This document shows positions 1 to 12,760 of a DNA stretch of 64,000 nucleotides, piece by piece; the stretch's first letter is position 1; every line of letters begins with the position of its first letter. Under the pieces are notes generated by a model, which saw only the letters and a program-made list of their open reading frames with translations, was not told the DNA's origin and searched no databases. The position numbers were made by a program, and so were the translations under genes. The DNA comes from Antennarius striatus (lineage: Eukaryota; Chordata; Actinopteri; Lophiiformes; Antennariidae): assembly GCF_040054535.1 (NCBI RefSeq), contig NC_090781.1, forward strand, positions 15,924,982 through 15,988,981, written 5' to 3'.

Positions 1-189
1 TATCATTTAAAATATATTTCATTTTAGAGTACAATTGAATGATACAAGTCTGAAATGGTAGTGGATTTTCCAAAGCACATAACATGACCAGTGCTCTACG
101 TTTGATGGGTCGTAGCTCCGCTGACCCTTTAAAATTATCCAGTACTATATTCAGCATTCAAAAGATGTTTTTGTTAAGTGTGTGCATGC

Positions 190-228
190 GTGTGTGTGTG
201 TGTGTGTGTTTATATGTGTGTGTGTGTT
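190..228. repeat. (TG)n microsatellite, interrupted
   Basis: TG dinucleotide run broken by tttata interruptions. Confidence 0.85.
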
Positions 229-525
229 TATGTATATAGGTGTGTGTATAAGTATAGGTGTACAATCAGTTGTTTTTTATTCCAGGAACGTCAAACAGTA
301 TAATAATTCAGTTAAAGGTCTTTTAAAAATATTCACTAGTATGTTTTAATAGCCAACTTCTATCATCGGAATCCATTGCATCACTCTGACTGCCTAAGGC
401 TGAACAATACTACTACTTGAAGAAACAGCTGAAACTTGACCAGAACTCTTTGGCAGCTCTAAGGCCTACCTACGACTAGTCTTGGAGCTGAAATCTAAAA
501 CCATAGCATTCTGAGTATTCAAGAA

Positions 526-566
526 ACACACACAAACAGACACACACACAAACACACACACACACA

Positions 567-598
<32 letters not shown>
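526..598. repeat. (CA)n microsatellite
   Basis: CA dinucleotide run of about 70 bp with a few substitutions. Cys-Val and His-Thr open frames over it are artefacts of the repeat. Confidence 0.9.
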
Positions 599-600
<2 letters not shown>

Positions 601-3600
601 ACTGAATATGTGTGTGTATTTTTTGTCCCCAGACTGAAAATATGGGTGGAGCTGGACAGACCAATAATACATGAACTCTGGAGTGAAAACAGGCTCAAGT
701 TATGAGATAAATGCTGTGACCCGAACTGAGAACTTATGATCAGAGGCCAGCGTATACACAACAGAACCGACAATATGAGAAAGAGGGCATAAGCCAAATC
801 ATTACTCAAAGCTTAAATTAAAGGCTGAGGGTAAACCAAATGTAATATATAATTTTCCCATCAACACAAAGTGAATACACAGGAGACTACAATTTTCAGT
901 TCCGTACTGCGCTGTTACCTTCACAAGCACAGCTCTGAGCCTCCTTTATACTTGTATTCTGTATTCTTAAGACACCTATATTTTTTTCACATAACAAATA
1001 CTTAAATTCCTGTATGTATGCTGTATTTGTTATGTATGCTGTATTTTTTCCCCCTATTTTTGAACTTGAGGGGAGATTGACTCCAATATCTACTGGGTCA
1101 CAGTTCTCCAGTTGTAGCAAAGAGAGAGAAGAGAATATTACCTTAAGTGCATCCTACCTTTAGTCTATAGTTTGACATTCTCTACAATTAAAATTCTAGT
1201 TCTTTTCTATCAGTACAAATTAAATTGAACCGTGGCCTCACATTGATGTTAATAAATCATTATATGTGAATGATATTTTGTGTAAATCTGCCAGCATTCA
1301 AAATTAATCTACAATGCCACATGATCTACAGTACACATATTTCCACGGTTTTCTGATTATTGCTGCTTCCAAATTCAATTCCTTTGGTACAGGATCCACT
1401 GACCAAGGGAATGACTTCTAAATTGAATTTGGAAATAATTAAGAGGTTAGTGCTGCCTGTCCCAATTGGCATTGCCCTTGTCACTCATTTTTCCAAATCT
1501 CTACTGGAAGTTGTAAATATGTTAGCAGGAGTACTATTGATGATGGACAAGAATATGAGAACATAAAAGTAGCCCTAAAATATAGGCTCTCATAATTTTT
1601 TTAAAAATGTGTGGCTGTACTATTTCTGTTGTGTTTGTTAAGCTGCCCATTGTTTCTGCCCTTAAAGGAAGCATCCAGCCTTTGAAATCCTTGAGCCTGT
1701 TTAATAATTAAAGTATGCTTTTTCATATTAAACACTTCCATACATTGATCAAATGACAAATCAACTTATCACTTAGTAATTAAACCCATTAATTACTTGT
1801 ATCTTCATGGTAACCGTAATAGAGTTCTTCAAAAGATATTCAATATTCTCTTTTTTTCCAAGACAGTAAGAATACAAATTGTCCAGCTGTAAAAGTAAGA
1901 CAGGGGTACCTGTAAAAACAAGTTCAAAGTGACTTATAACAATATGATGACACATTATACATTGTATTAAATTCTTGACAATATGTTCATGAATGACGAA
2001 TCAAATTTACTCAAAAATGTATAAGCTACAAAAGACATTGTGACCTTCTAATTTTCAACCATCATAAATTGTACAGGAATGACTTCACATAACCTATATA
2101 TTTTGTGAATAGTTCCGCTTACTTTTTGCCAACCCTTTCTAAATAGAAACAAATTCATCTGGAGAAATATTTTCTTCTTGCTATCTGATTACAGTTGTAT
2201 ATTGTGGATATTGCGATTGTTGCATTGCTTCCATTCTTTGTCCACTTTTTACCCCAGGACAGCTCCTGGACTCACGAATGCACCCGCCATTTGGAAAGCC
2301 AATAAGGTACGTCGCGGATCTTTGCTGCTGTGGTCAAACAAGCTGTTAGTTATTATCAACAAGTCGACTAGAATCGCCCTTTGTCGAGCACATACCTCTG
2401 CTGAGGCAAGATGTCTACATGTGTTAGGCTTGCCATACCCTTGCCCCAGTCCTTCAGGAAGTTTTGAGGATATGTGTTATGCAGTGTTTGTGCAGTCTAA
2501 AAACAAAAAAGGCGCTTTCCAGCAATGATATTTTTCCTGTCCATTTATCTGAGTAAATGTAATGGTTGCTTTTCTTAACTAACCTTCCACCATGTTTAAC
2601 GCAAATTGGATAAGTAGATTTTATTATGGTGTGTTGTCACAAACAGAACATGCGATGAACAATAACTTCTGAGTGTTGGTAAATGCTTCATAGACAGAAT
2701 TATGTCAGTGACCTACTGGCACAATGTGACTCCTCAGAGGTTCTTCTGGCCCAGTCGAGGACAACACAAACTTAGAACTTAACAGGTGTGGCTGACAATA
2801 TATTTAGGGTATAAATGTAAAGGAAAAGAAAACTATAGATAATATGAGTGTGGATTTACACCTAAAATCTACAATGAGTGAAATGTGGAACCAAACATTG
2901 GAGAACTCTCTTTGCATAGCTGCTCCTCTAACAAGGAAACAGGGCAAATAATCCAGACCAGAATGTCACATGTTGTCAGGAGAAGAAGGGTTTCGAGCTG
3001 CGTGCCCACCTGAGCCAAAAAATTAACCCTGACTCAGATGTTCCAAAGACCTTTCATGGTCTTTAGCATCAGAGAGCTTATGTAGTGCTGAAGGCATAAT
3101 GACTCCAACGACTGGAGAACATAATGGTTTTAATATGGGCTCTGCAGAAGAGATTGTGCCACGGGTCTCTCGCAACGTCTTATGTTCAAAAGCAATGCAA
3201 TAATGAAGCCTTGAGTCAGACTCTGTATTTTGATCTTCAACGTGAAGTACAGTATATGATGTAGGAGATATTGTGTGAATCCCAGCTGTAGAGGCATACA
3301 GTATCAGTATGTGAAGTGAAGCACAGTGAAGGATGCTGGTTTATGGACATAAGGGATTCTTTGCATTCTGGTGTGAGCTGGTTTATGCTGGTCCTTCAGT
3401 AAGGAGCAGACTCTATCCTGGAGGAGCAAAGGATACTGCCAACTAAAATGAGGCCAGATCAGAGAGAAGTTTTGCTGCTCTTGCTTGGATTACACATAAA
3501 CCCATCATACCTGCAGCTTGCACGGAAGTCTCCGCTCCCTGTTCCCTCAATAGAGGGCCAGGCTCCAGGGATGCTCCATCCTCTGCTTACCACAATCCTT

Positions 3601-6600
3601 TCTCCAAACACTCCAGAGAGACATTTTCCTCCCTCTGATCATCTTTTCTCTCACAAGTTCTGTTTTTTCCCCTGCTCTCTCCTCAAGGTCTTGCCAGGCT
3701 ACTTGCGTGACTAGAGTGAGTGGAAAAAAGGTTTCAAAAACCATTGGCACGCGAGCCCCAAATCTATTTTGGGAGAGGGTTCTTTTTTCTTTGAAAACAC
3801 AAAAGCCACAGGGAGAAATAGGCAAAACTGGGGTGAAGGGGGTCTGTTTCTCATTTGGGCAGGCCTGCCTCCTGTCCTGCCCCGCCACTGTCAGAACTAC
3901 CGCACTATGGGGAAACAGGGTGGCTCAGACTAGGGAGGAGAAGTGTTTTTCCTGCAAAACCATGGCCAAAACTATGAACCCTTATTTTACTGCTTGTCAC
4001 TTAGCAAACGGCCTAACCCAGTTCCCATTAGACCATCTGCTTATGTTAGGTTTGATTGTTTTTTTAATAAATGTTTCACCTCTTTTAACAGTTAATCTTA
4101 AATCTATCACGATCAAATTACAACATTCAAATGTGTGCTTCATTGTTAATTAGTTTTAATCAGGCAAACTTTGGTAGTCCTGACGTATTTACTGCTGTGT
4201 AGCCCATGGCTTTATTCTATCCTGTCATGATAAGTTGTTGCAGTTACTGTGTGAGTAAGTTTGGGGAGGAGACAAATGATGCGATCTGTCTTCAATAAAA
4301 TATGTATGAAGTACGTTTTTTGTTTGAGATAGCAGAATATCTAGTTCACTATTTAAATTGTTCGACAGTAATATAATGCCAGCAGGCCTGAATCAACAAC
4401 AAGCATGGTCAATTCCAAGTAAAAAGTTCAATCAGTTATTTGCATGACCGTAAAACAATTAACATGGGTTTGGAGTAATTTTAAAACTGCCCAATGTCGT
4501 GCTGTTGTTTCACCGAGTTACAAAATGACACAGGATAAATGTCTGAGAAATACGGTTATAAATTAAAATGATGATTATGTCAGACTTTTATGTAGATTTA
4601 ATCATGGTGATAACAAATCTGGGATTATTATGACAACAGTTGTAATTATGCTGATTTGGACAAGTGATGCTGCAGTCTGTCGATCTGATGGGCCAACACA
4701 TTATGGCATGAGTGAATATGGAGAGCTTTGTTGTTGTAGTCATGTATACTGACTCACTGCAGTGTGCTGCTGCACTGATGACAAAGTCTTTCCCAGCACT
4801 GATTCTGTGATGGGAAATTTCTTGTTGCAATCTACTCGGAAATATACTGTGCCCTCATCCAATTCTATCCTCTCTATTTCACTACACTACCACAGTTTGG
4901 TACATGGAGAAATATGCTATTTCTCTGTTTTGTTTGAGAATGTACAAACTTAGATTGCTTGTTGCCCATTTGAAACATCTCATATGCAAAATGCTTGTTT
5001 ATCTAAATGAACACTAATGAAAAGCAAAGCGAGCTAATTCTGGTTCAGTCAAACTTCAGCTTACTCAACAGGTACTTGAGTGCTTTGCTGTATATTAAGC
5101 TGCCCTGTGTTTACATTCAGTCATTTTCTCTGCAGGGGTTTTGTCCAAATTTGAGCTGGATCCCATAGAGATATTGAACTAAAGAAAATATTTTTAACTC
5201 TCACTAACAAGGTTAGACCAATATAGTGAATTCAAGAGCCTGGTTTACTCTTTGTTTAGTTTTGTCTGGATTCTCTTTTATTTTGCTTTTAGTAAGCACA
5301 GAATGGATCATTATGACATTCTGTTAGAAATTTCCAATGACAAACCAAATGTATTTTTAGTTTATTTCAAATAAATTATTGTCAAAGGTTATCTCACTGT
5401 TTTTCTCATCACAATCTACCATTGAACAATAACAAACAATAACAATATATTAATGACAGTACAGTATGTCTATTAGTATTTTTTTTTATATTAGGTGGAT
5501 CAAAACAATCAAATTGAAGGAGGAGAAATCAACTTTAAGGATAAAGAAATAAAATATGAAATCCACTCTGTTCAAATTAAATAATGATTATCTTTCTCTC
5601 AGTGAGTCACACATACAGGTCCCCACTATACATGGGGAGAAATTGTATTTATTGCACTGCTTTGAGAACAGCCACAGGAAGCTTCAATTAAAACTGAAAT
5701 TTTATGTTTGTTCATTTAATTATACTCATGAGGAGAAAACAGGGAGAAGGATTATAAGCTTTATCAAGTCATGTAGACATTTTTCCAGACAGATTTAGTC
5801 TGATAAACCAACATTTCAATCCATCTGTTGTAGCACAGAATCATCACATGCTTTAAAAGATATCTCAACACTCGATTATCCTCCTAAGATGCCTAAATCT
5901 GTGACTATGAAAATAAGTGATGACAAGCATAAGATGACCAGAAGACTCTCTTCCCTGCTCTTATTAAACTATCATAATGTACATTACAATTTATGTAGTC
6001 ATCACAATAAAAACAAAAATACCAGTTATAATCTGACATAGCGAAACAGGTTTATTAATTAAAAATACTGTACAGTATACTGTATCTAACTATAGAGATC
6101 ACAGATCGCTCCTGGCCATGTGGGGTTCAGACCTTAAATTATTCAAAGAAGTCACACATTAACCTCTGACTATAATGTCTGCTGATACAAACTTGTTACA
6201 GGCTACAATGTTTAGCCTGTGGTGAATATATTAGTCACTGATGACCCTTGGGCATTCAGTATCAGCTTAGAGAGTTTCTTTTTTAATATTTACTTCCTTA
6301 GACAAACATCATTATTTCACAGTGTTAATTTTCCAGTGGAAAACACCTGATTCAGAACATTTAAAAAATAGGTAGGTACTCCTTGATGCTAAGGAAACCC
6401 CTGACATAAAAATATACCAAAAGCAAAGAGGCAATTCCAAGTGATTTGCCGTGAAACTTGATCAACAGATTGATAAACAGATCTTTCCTTGAACTCATTG
6501 CCTTTTGGAGCCTGGCCTTTAAATTGAAATGTGTTTCTGCTTGGCATTAAAGCACAGCATAACACAGCATTGTTTTTGTTTTCTTTGAGCCAGAGGGATT

Positions 6601-7287
6601 CCAGCATGGTCCCACCAGATGCAAGCATCATTGCCTGCCTTGAGGTTTGAAAAGTGGTTTGACATCTTTAACTTCATCAGTCACTGCACACTTTCTCTCA
6701 TTTGAATATAATACTCGACTCGTGGAAAAAGGTTAGGTCCACCAGTAAGGTTGCAGGGGCATCAATAATTTATGATGATCCTGATATTTATGTCAAATAA
6801 ACACACTCTCTTGTGCTTTGAGGATTTATCGAGACCATGTGGCTGTGCTCAACTGCCAAAGATTTTCCTTTTTTCTCAGCCATACTATCCTCTCATCTCA
6901 ATGAAGGGTGATGAGATTAGTAATGCTGAATGGGTATGGAAGCACGAAGGAGCACAGTTACTTAATTGTGTGCTTTCCAAGCTACAGCTCACAAATTTCC
7001 TAAAATTGTCATTATTGTTATTCAGAACACAAGCTTACCAAATGTATTTCAGATATTTCAGACAAACAAAGTCTATTACACCTCCTGCAGTCACAAAGCT
7101 GCTCGATGACTTCTGGAATTTTCTTTTTCTATTTTTTTTTTTTCTTCAGAAATAGACACAATTCTTTGGCAGTGGTTCCATTATACTGCAGGACCTGAGG
7201 AACAAGATCTTAGTTACTTCTCCTTCGAGTCAAGAACTGAGCCACGCCTGGGACATGGAAACACAAATAATTGCAATCAACAGCAGT

Positions 7288-7695
7288 GGGGGGGGGGGGG
7301 CAGTGGCTCAGTGGTAGAGCAGACGTCTTGAAGACAGATCGCCCAGCCATCGGTGGCTCGAGTCCCAATCCCTCCAGGACATCCCTCGGAGTGTGAGCAG
7401 ACGATCGGAGGCATCGGCTCACCTCCCAGCCACTGCCGAGGTGTCCCTGAGCAAGGCGCCGTCCCCCCCACAAGATGTTCATTGGGGTGCAATCCCCCAT
7501 GCACGCCCCGTCACTCTGCCTCCCTCGATATACTGTTTGCTGTGATTGCATTCCTATAGGCCCCAAGTGTGTTGTGTTCAGGGGCCTGTACGTAGACATG
7601 TATGTCTATATATGCATATGACTGTAAGGAGTGTAATGCGAGAGTGAAAAAGATAATTTTCCTGTAGGGGATTATTAAAGTAAACTTTCTTCTTC
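7288..7695 (+). mobile_element. tRNA-derived SINE with (TTC)n tail
   Basis: After a run of 13 G the sequence has a Pol III A-box-like motif TGGCTCAGTGG (from 7304) and a B-box-like GGCTCGAGTCC (from 7355), so the head is derived from a tRNA. The body contains the phrase gccgaggtgtccctgagcaa, common in fish SINEs. The 3' end is a LINE-like tail (ggggattattaaagtaaact) followed by ttcttcttctt. It cannot fold as a real tRNA and is not a tRNA gene. No clear target-site duplication was found. Confidence 0.75.
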
Positions 7696-8710
7696 TTCTT
7701 AACAACGTTTGTTTCACAGAACACGCATCAGTGCTGAAACCCACTATGGTGTGCTTGTAATCCTGTTTCAAAGTTCTACCAAATTATAACCACCTACAAT
7801 CAGTAGCAACGTAATAATTTCTCATTTCATTCTGGGTGCTTGATCTGATAACGTAAGAGAGGGGGGTCTGATCAGATCACTCCATGTATCTGCAGATTTA
7901 GAATGGGTGAATAGTGCTCCTTTATTCAAATATCAGCATTATTAAGGCTGTAATCTTTACAGAGAGCATTTATGAATATGAGAAGTGACCATGCCAATAA
8001 AATCCTTCATTGTTTACCCATGAATATTAAAAAGTAATTTAAAGTGTCATCACACATCCGTTCTCATCTGTGATTCTTACCATGTGTGGATTCCCAGGCT
8101 GAAATTAACATTAATAAACTCACTGAAGTCATATGAGTGGCTAACTAAACTATCACTTTCTTGACAGCAGTGAGAATATTTAACATCTCAGGCTGTTCTC
8201 GATCTCTGTTTGGCTTTGTTAACTGACTCCTGAGCAAGAAACAGTCAGCAGTAGTTAGTCAGTTAGTTACTACAGCAACATGTTAAGCTATCTAGTAGTG
8301 ACCTCTTGAGCTGCCAAGAGCTCAGGCTGAGTCATGTGGGCACATTAGGTAGAAAGCCTAAAAACATTTTACTCATAAAACATGATCTAGTTTTGCCAAA
8401 AGCAGAAACAGAATACCACATTTATACATTAAAAGACTGAAAACAATGGAAAAATGTTGTAGGTTGTTTTTATAGGTGTACTGTATACATTTTTTAATTG
8501 AGGCTATTGTATGATTGTACACACTGTCTCAAAGGGTGAAAAGGTATATTTTACATTAGCTTTAATTGAGAGCATCAAGAACATTTTTGTTGAAGAGCAT
8601 CAGTTAGAATTGCTGATGATGAGACCTACACATATTTATGAAATTATTTTACCTTTCTAGTCATCATTTTTTATTGTAATCATCACACGCTTGGTACGGT
8701 CCCAAACAAA
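7696..8710. other. Gene-free spacer
   Basis: AT-rich DNA between two repeats. I see no gene, RNA or repeat structure in it. Confidence 0.5.
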
Positions 8711-8711
8711 G

Positions 8712-8746
<35 letters not shown>

Positions 8747-8749
8747 CAC
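8711..8749. repeat. (CA)n microsatellite
   Basis: CA run with a single interruption, directly next to a SINE fragment. Confidence 0.9.
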
Positions 8750-8754
8750 GGGTC

Positions 8755-8920
8755 CTTTAGGCATGCAAGTAAATGGTGACAGGTAGAACAGCTTTGGCAA
8801 TGCCTTGCTCAAGGGCGCCTCGGCAGTGCTCAGAAGGTGAACTGTCATGTCTCTTGTAACGGTCACCGTCCAGTCTGCAGCCCAGGACCTTGTGGACTAA
8901 GCTACTGTCGCCCCACAATA
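8755..8920 (-). mobile_element. tRNA-derived SINE fragment, minus strand
   Basis: Read on the minus strand it starts gtggggcgacagtagctta, a tRNA-like A-box region. It later has gccgaggcgcccttgagcaa, the same phrase as the SINE at 7288-7695. It is therefore a related copy in the opposite direction, truncated at its 3' end near the CA repeat. Confidence 0.65.
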
Positions 8921-8969
8921 AATTGAAATACACATAATAAATTGATGCAATGTAAAAAAATTATTGTGT

Positions 8970-10143
8970 TACAGTTTTTTCCAGTCGCTAACATGCGTTT
9001 GCCCAAACAGCAGTCACATTTTCTAAACTCTTAACACACACTCACACCTAGAAAGCACAATTGACCAAATGGTTCATTTTCTTCTCAAAAACACATTTTG
9101 TTAAATAAACACTAACTCTTCATTTCAAAACAGAAAACATCTTTGTCTGTACACACTCTTTACCAAAACACTGGATATTCAATTCAAAATGAAATTACTG
9201 TGTCAAACAATAATACTTGTTTTCACTTCATAAAGTACATGCAGTCAATCAAAGTACACCAGGTTTCAAAATACTGGGTATCATTGACATTTGAAAAATT
9301 ACATAGACTTTTATGCTTCAGTTTTAATGGTGTTGCCTGTGTCCACATGCAATGTTCACATTCAAAAGCATTCCAGTAAAGAGCAAATCAGTTTTTTTTT
9401 CCTTTACAGTTTATTACAGGAGGTACAGTAAAAATACTGCTTACAATATGATAGAAAAGAAAAAGCTTATAGTGAACAAAATAGCCACAAACAAGAGCAT
9501 TCTGAACAAAAAACAACAACAGCAAAAAGCCTGGATAAAAGTGGGGGAGGGGGATTACGTAAAAAAACACAAAATTATTGTCTCTAACCTCTATGATCTC
9601 TGATCTCTGATATCATCCAAGGCTGGGATGGAACCGCTTGGTATGCCCGCCACTCTACACTCTACCCCCCCCCCCCCCCCCCGCATGCGTACGGGACCCC
9701 TGTGTGTGTGAGCGTGTGTTCAGGGCCTGTTCACACTAATATATGCATGTATAAATTACTAACTCTAGAATGTGCTGCTAATTTCCCTTTCAGGATTAAT
9801 TGAGTATATAAAATGAAAAAAATATTAAAAATTAAAACAAATATTCAATTGTTTGTTTATCAGCAGCGATATATTGTTTTTGAACTGATATCATTGCAGA
9901 TGCAGAGGTTTCTATACTGTATCTAAGGTTTGGAATATTGTTGTTGCTATTGTGGGATGTTGTGTGTTAACATTCTGAAAGCATTGTGGAAATATGTTCA
10001 CTGACTGCATGTTGAGTGAAAACAACATGAAATGTGTGAATGGTAAGGCCACAAAAGACCGATGCTGTGCTAATTGTGTTTAGAGTTTTGAAAATGCGAC
10101 TACTATATAGACAAACGCTTGTTAGCGACTGAAAAAAACTGTA
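8970..10143. mobile_element. Non-autonomous Tc1/mariner-like transposon with long TIRs
   Basis: The left end (8970 on) reads TA-CAGTTTTTTCCAGTCGCTAAC and continues. The right end, ending at 10143, is its reverse complement: GTTAGCGACTGAAAAAAACTG-TA. Similarity extends about 70 bp inward on both sides (to about 9040 and from about 10073) with mismatches. TIRs that begin CAGT and are flanked by TA are the hallmark of Tc1/mariner insertion. No frame inside encodes a recognisable DDE transposase; the longest is about 95 codons and runs out past the right end. The element is thus dead or non-autonomous. A younger repeat is nested inside at about 9600-9810. Confidence 0.75.
9600..9812 (+). mobile_element. 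SINE-like repeat nested in the Tc1-like element
   Basis: A GC-rich block with 18 consecutive C (9665-9682), then a phrase resembling the 7.5 kb SINE (cagggcctgt), ending in a LINE-like tail (ggattaattgagtatataaa). It interrupts the Tc1-like element, so it inserted later. Its boundaries are approximate. Confidence 0.45.
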
Positions 10144-10443
10144 AATTGGTTCTTTCACATGATCATGAAGCAACATTCAAATACACACAAAAAACATTTG
10201 AAAGCCTTGGCGGCCTTTCATCACTGATTTTTCCTTTTTCTGCTGTGAATAATTCTATCCTCATCCTACCCATCATTCACTATGCCTCCCCTACTTTGTG
10301 GCAGGGTCAGGATCTTTATCTGACGGTTGTTTATGTGTGGGCATCACATTCAGGCATGAAAGAGCCTCTCCAGTTTCCATTATACAGTCAGGGAGCGCAT
10401 GATTAGTGCACTCCATTAGTCAAATTTAAATTTATAACAATGT

Positions 10444-10444
<1 letters not shown>
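10144..10444. other. Gene-free spacer
   Basis: I see nothing identifiable between the transposon end and the GT microsatellite. Confidence 0.4.
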
Positions 10445-10527
<83 letters not shown>

Positions 10528-10566
10528 TGTGTGTGTGTCTGTGTGTGTCTGTGTCTGTGTGTGTGT
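10445..10566. repeat. Long (GT)n microsatellite
   Basis: About 120 bp of GT, first half uninterrupted, with tct interruptions towards the right. Confidence 0.95.
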
Positions 10567-11419
10567 AAGTGAAAGAACGTTGACAAAACACCGCTGTATG
10601 AAAACAAGCCCTGACTTTAATCAAACTTTTGTAGGACGATGTTTAAATTATTTGCATTCAGATGCTTAAATCTGGCATATAGCTTCAACTTTCACATCAG
10701 CACATACCATTTATATCAAGTTATTCTTTAAACTCTCCCATGTATTACATCCTTCTGGTAAAGTATTCTTCTTTTCTGTGTTGCAGCTGTATTGTTGTAA
10801 AATCTGGTAACAATAACTAAATACCCACAAGAATACCCCTTAAGTCTGGATTTTTCAGGTTCCTTTTTTTATCGAATCCCTGTCCCAGGTTTGTCCCGTC
10901 CGGCAAGAAGACCTGTGCCGTAAATCAACATTCTACCCAACAGCAGCGGTGAGAGTGCTGCAAGCCAAGTAGTTTGAACTGCACTCCAGCCGGGCGTCTG
11001 GAACAAGCCCAGCTACTGAGAGAACTCAGAACAAGAGCGGTCTACTTCAAGTGGAAAGTATTTTAGCCTACAGTCCCATCTGCTTTCACTTTTATTCCCC
11101 TTCTAAACAGATAGTGTCTACACTGTGTGGAACAATTACGTGTTTCACATTGCAAGTCACTTCAAAAATATTGATGTTATGGAGATTTTCTCTCATCAGC
11201 ATAAGTTGTTCGCTACACAGGTCTGCTCAGATCACAGAGTTACACACTCAGCATCTCATAAAAGCTATGGCTCATAATTACAAAACTTTTTTACTGCTCT
11301 CAGGAAACTAAGTTTGAAGCCTTTCTCTGAATGTCTTTGATATCCTTAGACATTGCCTGATTGGGTTACAAAAAAAACCGGCACAAGGACTGACATTCAA
11401 TCTAGACGTGAAACGTTTA

Positions 11420-11558
<139 letters not shown>

Positions 11559-12075
11559 CTGTGTGTGGTGTCATTAAAAAGCTCCCAGCATCTTTGTCTT
11601 CAAAGTCTGACGTACATTCAATACCCAAATATTTGGCTGTTATCGTGTCCTCAGACCACGTCACCAAAACCTTTCTGTTACTCGTTAAATAAAATGCAAC
11701 ACCACACTTCTTAGTAAATGTTTACTGGAAAATGCTGTTTAAGCGAAATAGCTTAAAGAAACAAAGCAATGGTAACACTTTATCAGACTTAATCTTGTTA
11801 AATGTTTGGGTTTTTCCATTGGCTAGCTTCACTCCAAGACATAATGACTCCACTAGAGGATGATAGTTCTGTCCATGCTGCCTGAGGCTCTCATAAACTG
11901 ATTTAAAGAAAAAAAGGGGGAAAAAAGAAAGAATTGAAATCCCCCAGGACTTGATGAAGCATGCTGTCGTTTCTTCTACCACTGCGTAGAATAGTGTCGC
12001 CCTGGTTAAGTCTGCACCCACTTTGCCCACACACATGGTCAATAGTGTTCATGTTTTTAAGTTGACACACTAAAC

Positions 12076-12095
12076 AAATAAATAAATAAATAAAT
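12076..12095. repeat. (AAAT)5 microsatellite
   Basis: Five copies of a tetranucleotide. Confidence 0.85.
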
Positions 12096-12189
12096 TTAAC
12101 AGAGGAGTGGCACCAGATAACACATCTGCTCATGGCCCTTTGAGACATAACGCCATCAATCGCCATCACACAATAAAAGTTACCTACTG

Positions 12190-12238
12190 CTGTGAATCTG
12201 GGCTATATAAAAATAAATAAACTTGAAACTTGAAACTT
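12190..12238 (+). mobile_element. LINE/SINE 3'-tail fragment
   Basis: The phrase ctgggctatataaaaataa followed by repeats of acttgaa is typical of fish LINE/SINE 3' ends. Only the tail is visible. Confidence 0.45.
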
Positions 12239-12395
12239 AAGGACAAGTTTAAGACCTCTGATGGAATAACAAACATCCACAAAGTGTCAGAATAACACCA
12301 GCTCACCAGCTGTTGGCTGATAGCTGCAGGCTGGAGAAGCATGCAATACCCACTGTGTAGCAGCATTTTATTTTTACTTTACTAAATGCCCCTAG

Positions 12396-12748
12396 GGCGG
12401 CACGGTGGCGCAGTGGTTAGCGCTGCCGCCTCACAACACGGCGGACCCGGGTTCGAGTCCCGCTCTGTGCGGAGTTCGCATGCTCTCCCCGTGTCTGCGT
12501 GGGTTCTCTCCGGGTTTTCCGGCTTCCTCCCACCTCCAAAAGCATGCGCTTCAGGTTGATTGGCCGGTCCCAAATTGACCATAGGAGTGAGTGTGTGTGT
12601 GAATGATTGTTTGTTTCTGTGTGGCTCCGCGGTACACTGGCGTCGTGCCCGGAGTGTCCCCCGCCTCACGCCCTGAGACTGCCAGGATAGGCACTGGCTA
12701 CCCCGCGACCTGCGTTGGCGGATTAAGCGGGTTGGAAAATGAATGAAT
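12396..12748 (+). mobile_element. Full-length tRNA-derived SINE (DANA/HE1-like) with 12-bp TSD
   Basis: A Pol III A-box TGGCGCAGTGG (12406-12416) and B-box GGGTTCGAGTCC (12449-12460) mark a tRNA head. The conserved centre follows (cgtgtctgcgtgggttctct, ggcttcctcccacctccaaa), as known from vertebrate V-SINEs such as zebrafish DANA and HE1. The tail ends in short tgaatgaa-type repeats. The 12-bp duplication aaatgcccctag lies exactly before (12384-12395) and after (12749-12760) the element. Perfect flanking repeats suggest a fairly recent insertion. A related copy lies at 32226. Confidence 0.9.
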
Positions 12749-12760
12749 AAATGCCCCTAG

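Larger units (their letters stand above)
1..7287. other. Gene-free AT-rich stretch
   Basis: I see no gene here. Open frames are short (at most about 150 codons), lack recognisable domains and do not join into a spliced gene. The stretch holds two dinucleotide microsatellites (listed separately) and otherwise unique-looking AT-rich DNA. One exon-like 49-nt segment at 2258-2306 has a pyrimidine tract plus cag before it and gtacgt after it, but I recognise no protein in it. Confidence 0.6.

Noticed and set aside
2178-2528. 116-codon open frame overlapping the exon-like segment
   Set aside because: I find no known motif, and the predicted splice sites would not use this frame. Kept only as a weak note in findings.
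3707-4153. 148-codon open frame
   Set aside because: No domain, no splice context, and the flanks look non-coding; length is within chance for this stretch.
7301-7375. Possible tRNA gene
   Set aside because: A-box and B-box are present but the arms do not pair as a tRNA and the sequence continues as a SINE body.
10403-10669. Open frames of alternating Cys-Val or His-Thr
   Set aside because: Pure products of the GT microsatellite; the same applies at 466-809, 8657-8866, 11308-11692, 41279-41533 and 48652-49163.
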